A stretch of DNA of 11,041 nt from CADEFX01 sp050260355 (lineage in GTDB: Bacteria > Pseudomonadota > Alphaproteobacteria > Rhizobiales > Hyphomicrobiaceae), in NCBI GenBank assembly GCA_050260355.1, contig JBLNBZ010000084.1:1-11041 (forward strand), read 5' to 3'. Below, one piece after another: positions 5,908-11,041 of the stretch. Every line of letters begins with the position of its first letter. The first letter of the stretch is position 1. The notes under the pieces were generated by a model. The model made no database searches, had not been told where the DNA came from, and saw only the letters and a program-made list of their open reading frames with translations. Both the position numbers and the translations under genes were made by a program.

Positions 5908-7053
5908 ATGAGAATCGCCGAAGTGCGAACGCACGTGCTGGAAGCTCCGATCTCGGAGCCGTTCGCCTGGTCTTTCAACAAGACGGCGGCTCGCAGCACG
6001 TGTCTCGTGGAGATCGTCGCGGAGGACGGGACCGCGGGTTGGGGCGAGTGCTTCGGGCCGGCTCAGCTCAATGCCGCGATCGTCGGTGCTTACCGTTCGC
6101 TGCTCGTGGGCGAGGATGCGCTCGCCACCGAGCGCATCTGGCAGACGATCTACAACACGTACCGTGATCAGGGCCAGAAGGGCCTCGCCATCACCGCGCT
6201 GTCGGGAGTCGACATCGCGCTGTGGGATCTCAAGGGGCACCACTTCGGGGCTCCGGTGCATCGGCTGATGGGCGGGCCATTGCGGCGCGAGGTGCAGGCC
6301 TATGCCACCGGCACGTACCGCCGCGGCACCGGCGATCCGCTGGACTACGTCTGCCGCGAGGTTGCCGGCTACGTCCGCGAGGGTTTCCCCGCGGTCAAGC
6401 TCAAGATCGGCTTCGATGTCGATGCCGACGTCCGGCTGATCGAGGCGGTGCGGGAGACCATCGGGCCTAAGGTCGGGCTGATGCTCGATGCCAACCACGG
6501 GTTCGACGTCACCGATGCGATCGACCTGGGCCGCCGCGTCGCGCACTTGAATATCGGCTGGTTCGAGGAGCCTGTCGTGCCCGAGGAGCTCGGCTCCTAC
6601 GAGGAGGTGCGGCGCGGCCAGCCGATCCCCGTCGCTGGCGGCGAATGCGAGTTCACGCGCTGGGGCTTCCGCGACATCCTGCAACGCCGCGCCATGGATA
6701 TCCTGCAGCCGGACACGTGTGCTGCCGGCGGGCTTTCCGAGTGCAAGAAGATCGCAGATATGGCGACGGCTTATGGCTTGCGATACCTGCCGCATGTGTG
6801 GGGCACGGGCGTGGGCCTTGCCGCGGCGCTGCAACTCCTTGCCGTGCTGCCGCACACGCCGCCGCGACACACGCCGCGCGAGCCGCTGCTCGAGTTCGAC
6901 CGCTCGGAGCATCCGTTCCGCCAGGCGGTCATCGAAAGCCAGATCGAGCATAGCGGAGGCGTGGTGCGGATCCCCGACGGCCCCGGGCTCGGCATCAAGG
7001 TCGACCGGGAGGCGATCGAGAGGTTCAGGGCGAAGCCCGCGCCGGCAAAATGA
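5908..7053 (+). CDS. Enolase-superfamily sugar-acid enzyme (mandelate racemase subgroup)
   Basis: This 381-residue protein has an N-terminal capping domain (about 1-125), a TIM-barrel domain and a C-terminal capping segment. The full mandelate-racemase-type active site is visible: K164-x-K166 in VKLKIG; metal ligands D194 (LDANHG), E220 (WFEEP) and E246 (GGECE); and the D269 (LQPDT)/H296 (LPHVWGTG) dyad. It would abstract an alpha proton from a carboxylate substrate with Mg2+. Blocks such as DQGQKGLAITALSG, EEPVVPEELGSYEEVR, RQPIPVAGGE-like and RIPDGPGLGI strongly recall Agrobacterium D-galactarolactone cycloisomerase (Gci). A sugar lactone or sugar acid is therefore more likely than mandelate; this is recalled, not computed. 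ATG 5908 is chosen over 5827 because AAGGAG at 5894-5899 precedes it with good spacing and the family begins MxIxxVRTH. It is divergent from the MarR gene. No transporter or further catabolic gene accompanies it. Its last 29 bases overlap the end of ispDF on the other strand. Confidence 0.9.
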   Translation: MRIAEVRTHVLEAPISEPFAWSFNKTAARSTCLVEIVAEDGTAGWGECFGPAQLNAAIVGAYRSLLVGEDALATERIWQTIYNTYRDQGQKGLAITALSGVDIALWDLKGHHFGAPVHRLMGGPLRREVQAYATGTYRRGTGDPLDYVCREVAGYVREGFPAVKLKIGFDVDADVRLIEAVRETIGPKVGLMLDANHGFDVTDAIDLGRRVAHLNIGWFEEPVVPEELGSYEEVRRGQPIPVAGGECEFTRWGFRDILQRRAMDILQPDTCAAGGLSECKKIADMATAYGLRYLPHVWGTGVGLAAALQLLAVLPHTPPRHTPREPLLEFDRSEHPFRQAVIESQIEHSGGVVRIPDGPGLGIKVDREAIERFRAKPAPAK

Positions 7054-8215
7054 CGGTGGCCGTTGCCATTGCGGCAATGCCCTCGCGCCGGCCCGTGAAG
7101 CCCAGGCCCTCGGTGTTGGTCGCCTTGACGCCGACGCGCGAGGCGTCGATGCCGAGGATCTCGGCAATACGGGCGCGCATGGCATCGCGGTGGGGGGCAA
7201 TCTTCGGCGCCTCGCAGAGCAGGGTCACGTCGACGTTGGAGATTGCGCCCCCCAGCGCCGCCACCCGCCGGCGGGCGTCGTCCAGAAACAGGTGGGACGC
7301 CGCTCCGCGCCAGCGCTCGTCGCTCGGAGAGAAATGCTGCCCGATGTCGCCATCGCCGATGGCGCCGAGCAGGGCGTCCGTGAGCGCGTGCAGGCCGACG
7401 TCGGCATCCGAGTGGCCCTCCAGCCGGTGCGTGTGCGCAATCCGCACGCCGCATAGCCAGACCGCGTCGCCCGGCGCGAACCGGTGCACGTCAAAGCCTA
7501 TCCCCGTGCGCACATCGCCAGCCATCGCCAATGCCCGCTGCGCCATCTGCAGATCCGCCGCCGTCGTGATCTTGGAGTTATGCTCGCTGCCGGCGACCAG
7601 GGCTACAGTGAGCCCATGCCACTCAGCAACGGCAGCGTCATCCGTGAAATCGTTACCCGCCCGCGCGGCCGCAGCGCGGTGTGCGGCGAGAATTTCGGCA
7701 AAGTGAAACCCCTGCGGCGTCTGGGCGCGCCACAAGCCGGCCCGCGCAATGGTTTCCGTGACGACACCGCTCGCATCGGCCCGCTTGAGTGTGTCCGCGA
7801 CGGGAACTGCAGCGATGGCGGCCTTGTGCGTGTCCAGCGCCGCCAGCACGCGGTCGATCGTGCCGGCGTCCACGAACGGCCGCGCCGCGTCGTGAATGAG
7901 AACGCGCGACGGAGACCGGTCCGCCAGCGCTTCGAGCCCCTCGAGGACGGAAGCCTGCCGGGTCTCGCCTCCCGTGCAGGGCGCCAGCAGCTTGGCCCGC
8001 GGCTGCCCTACGGCGCGGGCATAGCGCTCGCGGTCGTCCGGATGGATGACAACCAGGACCGAGTCGATCGCGGGATGGCGCAGGTAGGCATCCACCGCAT
8101 GTGCGAGGAGCGCCTTGCCCCCAACGGGAGCGTATTGCTTGGGGCCGTGTGCAGCTCCCGAGGCCCCAGCGCGCTCGCCGCGGCCAGCTGCGACAATCAG
8201 GGCTGAAATTGGCAC
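7025..8215 (-). CDS. ispDF: Bifunctional IspD/IspF of the MEP isoprenoid pathway
   Basis: This 396-residue fusion carries two enzymes of the non-mevalonate pathway. The N-terminal half (about 1-232) is IspD, the cytidylyltransferase that makes CDP-methylerythritol from MEP and CTP: ALIVAAGRGER at 5-15, PKQY at 25-28, LIHDAARPF at 106-114, AQTPQGF near 164-170 and FTDDA near 190. The C-terminal half (about 234-396) is IspF, MEcPP synthase: GIGFDVHRF with zinc ligands D242 and H244, GHSDADVGLHALTDAL with H276, and KATNTEGLGFTGRREGIA near the end. All key residues are present. The fused form is standard in Alphaproteobacteria. I chose the GTG at 8213-8215 because the IspD core begins at once after it. 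The frame stays open to 8371 without an ATG, and an ATT upstream cannot be excluded; the Shine-Dalgarno is poor. It is divergent from dusB and convergent, with a 29-base overlap, with the enolase-superfamily gene. Confidence 0.95.
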   Translation of the reverse strand: MPISALIVAAGRGERAGASGAAHGPKQYAPVGGKALLAHAVDAYLRHPAIDSVLVVIHPDDRERYARAVGQPRAKLLAPCTGGETRQASVLEGLEALADRSPSRVLIHDAARPFVDAGTIDRVLAALDTHKAAIAAVPVADTLKRADASGVVTETIARAGLWRAQTPQGFHFAEILAAHRAAAARAGNDFTDDAAVAEWHGLTVALVAGSEHNSKITTAADLQMAQRALAMAGDVRTGIGFDVHRFAPGDAVWLCGVRIAHTHRLEGHSDADVGLHALTDALLGAIGDGDIGQHFSPSDERWRGAASHLFLDDARRRVAALGGAISNVDVTLLCEAPKIAPHRDAMRARIAEILGIDASRVGVKATNTEGLGFTGRREGIAAMATATVILPARASP

Positions 8216-8249
8216 GCGTGCTTCGCCAAGAGAGGGAATGGTCCGGGTT

Positions 8250-8278
8250 TTCTTAGACGTTTGCGGCTGCAACGGCAA
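8250..8278 (-). promoter_or_regulatory. Candidate ispDF promoter
   Basis: On the minus strand TTGCCG (8278-8273) and TAAGAA (8255-8250) are separated by 17 bases. This would place the transcript start about 28 bases before the GTG start. The -35 is reasonable; the -10 matches poorly. This is the best pair I could find in the gap, not a confident call. Confidence 0.25.
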
Positions 8279-8295
8279 TCGCGCGGCGTTTTCCC

Positions 8296-8322
8296 GCGCA
8301 AATCTCACTTGCGCAACGCAAG
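8296..8322. promoter_or_regulatory. Overlapping inverted repeats in the ispDF-dusB gap
   Basis: Three nested symmetric sequences share one TTGCGC core: GCGCAA-(7)-TTGCGC at 8296-8314, the palindrome TTGCGCAA at 8309-8316, and CTTGCG-CAA-CGCAAG at 8308-8322. All are perfect. They overlap the candidate dusB -35, which suits an operator, or an RNA or cruciform switch; no regulator can be assigned. Confidence 0.4.
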
Positions 8323-8337
8323 CGGGTTGCCTAGTCT
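8309..8337 (+). promoter_or_regulatory. Candidate dusB-ntrBC promoter
   Basis: TTGCGC at 8309-8314 and TAGTCT at 8332-8337 have the ideal 17-base spacing. They would start transcription near 8344, about 20 bases upstream of the chosen dusB start. The -10 keeps the key TA...T positions. The -35 lies in the inverted repeats at 8296-8322. Confidence 0.35.
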
Positions 8338-8363
8338 GCTCAAAAATAGTGCAGGTGAGGGAA

Positions 8364-9446
8364 GTGCACAAATTTCAGGCAATCTCTGATCGGAAACAGG
8401 GCTCCGGCGCCTCGGGCTGCGATCTGAGGATCGGCAGTCACGTGCTGCGCAACCGCGTCCTGTTGGCCCCGATGTCGGGCGTTTCGGACCTCCCGTTTCG
8501 CGATGCGGTGTACCGGCTGGGCGCTGGGCTCGTGGTCACCGAGATGGTGGCGAGCGAGGAGCTTGCCCGCACGCGGGCGACGGCCTTGCGCAAGGCTGAC
8601 GGCGCCGGCCTCAAGCCCTTCGTCATACAACTCGTGGGCTGCGAGCCCCGCTGGATGGCGGAAGGCGCCCGCGCTGCCGAGGGGCTCGGGGCCGATGTCA
8701 TCGACATCAACATGGGCTGCCCGGCGCGCGAGGTGACGGGCAAGCTGTCGGGCAGCGCGCTGATGCGCGACCTCGACCATGCCGTGTCGCTGATCGAGGC
8801 CGTGACCGGGGCCGTCGCGGTGCCCGTTACCTTGAAGATGCGGCTCGGCTGGGACGACCGCAGCCGCAATGCACCCGAGCTGGCGCGCCGCGCCGAGGCG
8901 GCGGGCGTAAAGCTCATCACAGTGCATGGCCGCACGCGCTGCCAGTTCTTCAAAGGCTCTGCGGACTGGTCGGCCGTCGCGGCCGTGAAGGCGGCGGTCG
9001 GCATTCCCGTGATCGTCAACGGCGACATCCTCACTCCCGAGGATGCCCAGGCAGCACTCGCCGCTTCGGGCGCCGATGGCGTCATGATCGGGCGCGGAGC
9101 TTATGGCGCGCCCTGGCAGCCCGCACGCATCGCCCATTATCTCGCCGAGGGTTGCGACTGCGGTCCGCCTCCGCTGGCGGAGCAGGCCAGAATTGCCTGC
9201 GCCCACGTCGAGGCGATGCTCTCGCACTACGGGTCGTTTCTCGGCTTGAGGAACGCGCGCAAGCACATCGGCTGGTATCTGGAGCAGAGCGGCAGAGCGG
9301 CCGCCACCGTCAAAGCCTGGCGGCGGCGCCTCTGCACCGAGGAGGCATGCGCACGCGTGCTCTCCGATCTCGCCCGCTTCTATGCGCAGCCGGACGCCAT
9401 CCATTCCCGGCCAAACGCCATTTCTGCGGCGGAGATGCAGGCATGA
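8364..9446 (+). CDS. dusB: tRNA-dihydrouridine synthase B
   Basis: This flavoenzyme reduces specific uridines in the tRNA D-loop to dihydrouridine using NADPH. In older rhizobial literature the gene is nifR3. Motifs in about 360 residues: LRNRVLLAPMSGVSDLPFR (28-46), the catalytic cysteine in DINMGCP (C119) with K127 shortly after, LKMRLGW (157-163), ITVHGRTR (185-192, H188), VNGDI (218-222) and the FMN phosphate loop MIGRGAYGAPW (241-251). A helical tRNA-binding domain follows, with LRNARKHIGWYL in it. The start is uncertain: there is no suitable ATG before the core. GTG at 8364 is chosen because CAGGTGAGG lies just upstream; GTG at 8355 would add three residues and GTG at 8442 would cut into the first strand. 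The stop overlaps the ntrB start by four bases (ATGA), so the two are translationally coupled. The dusB-ntrB-ntrC order is the classic rhizobial nitrogen-control operon. Confidence 0.94.
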   Translation: MHKFQAISDRKQGSGASGCDLRIGSHVLRNRVLLAPMSGVSDLPFRDAVYRLGAGLVVTEMVASEELARTRATALRKADGAGLKPFVIQLVGCEPRWMAEGARAAEGLGADVIDINMGCPAREVTGKLSGSALMRDLDHAVSLIEAVTGAVAVPVTLKMRLGWDDRSRNAPELARRAEAAGVKLITVHGRTRCQFFKGSADWSAVAAVKAAVGIPVIVNGDILTPEDAQAALAASGADGVMIGRGAYGAPWQPARIAHYLAEGCDCGPPPLAEQARIACAHVEAMLSHYGSFLGLRNARKHIGWYLEQSGRAAATVKAWRRRLCTEEACARVLSDLARFYAQPDAIHSRPNAISAAEMQA

Positions 9447-10594
9447 GCACCGAAGAGGCACAAGCACGCCACACGGTCCAGCCCATTCCTCGGCGTCACG
9501 TCGAGCACGACGTGCTGCTCGGCGCCCTGCCGCATCCGATCATCGTGCTGGCCGAGGACGAGCGCATCATCTACGCCAACGGCGCCGCGGAAGTCTTCTT
9601 CCAGGCCAGCCAGGCGATGCTGAAGCGCCAGACCCTCGAGGAAGTCGTCGTGTTCGGCTGCCCTCTGGTCTCGCTTGCCCGCCAGGTGCGGCGCTCGGGC
9701 GCGACGGTGAACGAGTACGGCGTCGACATCGTGACGCCGAAGGTGCCTACCCCGCGGCTCGTCGACATCTACGGCGGTCCGGTGCCGGAAACGCCAGACC
9801 TCACCATGCTCATGCTGCAGCAGCGGTCGATGGCGCAGATGATCGAGCGCCAGCTCACGCATCGCGCCGCAGCACGCTCTGTCTCCGGGCTGGCGGCGGT
9901 GCTGGCGCACGAGATCAAGAACCCGCTGTCCGGCATCCGCGGCGCCGCGCAGCTGCTCGAGCCCGGGCTGTCCGACGAGGACCGCGCTCTCACGCAGCTC
10001 ATCTGCGCGGAGACAGACCGCATCCGCAACCTCGTGGACCGGATGGAGGTGTTCGGCGACGAGCGGCCGCTGGCCACGGAGCCGGTCAACATCCATTCGG
10101 TGCTCGACCACGTGAAGAAGATTGCCGAAGCCGGCTTTGCGCGCGGCTGCCGCATCGTCGAGGAGTACGATCCCTCGTTGCCGCACGTGCCCGGCAACCG
10201 CGACAAGCTGGTGCAAGCCTTCCTCAACCTGGTGAAGAACGCGGCCGAGGCGATCGGCGAGAGCACAGAGCCCGGGCGCATCGTGCTCTCCACCGCTTTC
10301 CGTCCCGGCATGCGTCTCTCCGTGCCGGGCTCCGGCGCGCGCGTGGGCCTGCCGCTGCGGATCGAGATCGAGGACAACGGCCCGGGCGTCGCCGAGGCGG
10401 TCAAGGCGCACCTGTTCGACCCCTTCGTCACGACCAAGCGCAAGGGAACCGGCCTCGGACTTGCACTTGTCGCCAAGATCGTGGGCGACCACGGCGGCAT
10501 CATCGAGTGCGAGTCCGAACCCAGGCGAACCATATTCCGGGTGCTTCTGCCCATGCAGGATCGCATCCCCCGCCGGCTGAAGGGAGAGCAGTAA
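9443..10594 (+). CDS. ntrB: Nitrogen regulation sensor histidine kinase NtrB
   Basis: NtrB is the cytoplasmic histidine kinase/phosphatase that sets the phosphorylation of NtrC in response to nitrogen status through the PII protein. The 383 residues hold an N-terminal PAS-like domain (about 18-135, with HPIIVLAEDERIIYANGAAE), no membrane segments, and an H-box LAHEIKNPLSGIRG with the phospho-accepting H156. The catalytic ATP-binding domain has an N-box LVKNAAEA (N266), G1 DNGPGV (311-316), FDPFVTTK and G2 GTGLGL (335-340). Length and architecture are normal for the family. The ATG at 9443 overlaps the dusB stop and has GGAGA at 9431-9435 upstream. ntrC starts three bases after the stop codon, with AGGGAGAG inside the ntrB end. 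A stretch near 288-303 (PGMRLSVPGSGARVG) looks like a loop inserted in the ATPase domain, which I think is common in the alphaproteobacterial form. Confidence 0.95.
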   Translation: MSTEEAQARHTVQPIPRRHVEHDVLLGALPHPIIVLAEDERIIYANGAAEVFFQASQAMLKRQTLEEVVVFGCPLVSLARQVRRSGATVNEYGVDIVTPKVPTPRLVDIYGGPVPETPDLTMLMLQQRSMAQMIERQLTHRAAARSVSGLAAVLAHEIKNPLSGIRGAAQLLEPGLSDEDRALTQLICAETDRIRNLVDRMEVFGDERPLATEPVNIHSVLDHVKKIAEAGFARGCRIVEEYDPSLPHVPGNRDKLVQAFLNLVKNAAEAIGESTEPGRIVLSTAFRPGMRLSVPGSGARVGLPLRIEIEDNGPGVAEAVKAHLFDPFVTTKRKGTGLGLALVAKIVGDHGGIIECESEPRRTIFRVLLPMQDRIPRRLKGEQ

Positions 10595-10597
10595 GTC

Positions 10598-11041
10598 ATG
10601 GCGCGTGGCACCATCCTCATTGCCGATGACGACGCGGCGATCCGTACCGTTCTCAACCAGGCGCTGGCGCGGGCCGGCTATTCGCCCCGCGCCACTGGAA
10701 ACGCAGCCACGCTGTGGCGCTGGGTTTCGCAGGGTGAAGGCGACGTCGTCATCACCGACGTGATCCTGCCCGACGAGAACGGCTTCGATCTCATCCCGCG
10801 CATCAAGAAGCAGCGCCCTGGGCTGCCCGTGATCGTCATGAGCGCGCAGAACACGCTGATGACGGCGATCAGCGCGGCCGAGAAGGGAGCCTACGAGTAT
10901 CTGCCCAAGCCCTTCGACTTGAGCGAGGTGGTGGGCGTCGTCGGACGCGCGCTGGCCGAGCCCGGACGCCGCCGCGAGCGGCCAGCGGAGCCCGAGAGCG
11001 AGGAGCTGCCGCTGATCGGCCGGTCGCCGGCCATGCAGGAG
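10598..11041 (+). CDS. ntrC: Nitrogen regulation response regulator NtrC (5' part, cut by window end)
   Basis: The first 148 codons are present and open to the end of the window. The receiver domain is complete: acidic pocket D10-D12 in IADDD, phospho-acceptor D54 in VITDVILPDENG, conserved S82 in VMSAQN and K104 in YLPKPFD. After a charged linker rich in Arg and Glu (about 121-136), the sequence LIGRSPAMQE at 139-148 is the first block of the sigma-54-interacting AAA+ domain. NtrC phosphorylated by NtrB activates sigma-54 promoters such as those of glnA, glnK and ammonium or nitrate uptake genes. The AAA+ core and the Fis-type DNA-binding domain would lie beyond the window. The start at 10598 is three bases after the ntrB stop, with AGGGAGAG at 10581-10588 as Shine-Dalgarno. 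In related genomes ntrY-ntrX usually follow. Confidence 0.95.
   Translation, partial: MARGTILIADDDAAIRTVLNQALARAGYSPRATGNAATLWRWVSQGEGDVVITDVILPDENGFDLIPRIKKQRPGLPVIVMSAQNTLMTAISAAEKGAYEYLPKPFDLSEVVGVVGRALAEPGRRRERPAEPESEELPLIGRSPAMQE

Noticed and set aside
5783..5908. An N-terminal extension of the MarR gene up to 5908
   Set aside because: It would add 42 basic residues not seen in MarR proteins and leave no room for a promoter; the ATG at 5782 has a good Shine-Dalgarno.
7067..7079. CATTGC-G-GCAATG inverted repeat just after the enolase-superfamily stop, considered as its terminator
   Set aside because: The one-base spacer cannot form an RNA hairpin loop without breaking pairs, there is no T-tract, and the bases are explained as ispDF codons.
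9382..10629. A 415-codon plus-strand frame overlapping ntrB
   Set aside because: It is very Arg-rich and low in hydrophobic structure, while the ntrB frame contains every kinase box.
1..11041. tRNA, rRNA, CRISPR array, insertion sequence, prophage, integrase or attachment site
   Set aside because: I looked for cloverleaf-like arms, regularly spaced repeats, transposase or integrase motifs and flanking target duplications and found none.

Overview
The window is GC-rich, densely packed chromosome from an alphaproteobacterium, most likely of the order Hyphomicrobiales (Rhizobiales). Three things point there: the alphaproteobacterial type of E3 enzyme (lpdA) followed by lipA and a RatA/COQ10-like gene, a fused ispDF gene, and a dusB-ntrB-ntrC operon (nifR3-ntrB-ntrC in older rhizobial naming). 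The taxon call rests on gene order and remembered protein features, not on a search.

Layout, left to right. (1) 1-2633, plus strand: a small lipoprotein, two hairpins, lpdA, a 480-base gene-free stretch with several inverted repeats, and a small GlsB/YeaQ-type membrane protein closed by a strong terminator. (2) 2729-4712, plus strand: lipA, a small P-loop kinase-like gene and a RatA/COQ10-like START-domain gene, closely spaced. (3) 4720-5214, minus strand: a stand-alone PncC/CinA C-terminal domain, convergent with the RatA-like gene. (4) 5303-7053: a divergent pair, a MarR-type regulator (minus) and an enolase-superfamily sugar-acid enzyme (plus). (5) 7025-8215, minus strand: ispDF, whose 3' end overlaps the enolase-superfamily gene. 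(6) 8364-11041, plus strand: dusB, ntrB and the first 148 codons of ntrC, which runs off the window.

How they work together. lpdA and lipA both serve lipoyl-dependent dehydrogenases: LipA makes the cofactor and LpdA reoxidises it. The RatA/COQ10-like protein is probably a quinone-binding helper of respiration. PncC salvages pyridine nucleotide and IspDF makes isoprenoid precursors. DusB modifies tRNA, and NtrB-NtrC control nitrogen assimilation. The marR/enolase-superfamily pair is the only clearly accessory, catabolic-looking unit and appears to sit inside this housekeeping block.

I found no phage, insertion sequence, CRISPR array, tRNA or rRNA, and no convincing undescribed system. The points most worth checking are a possible leaderless lipA transcript, the inserted marR/enolase pair with its candidate operator, the cluster of TTGC/GCAA half-sites between ispDF and dusB, and the palindrome-rich gap after lpdA.
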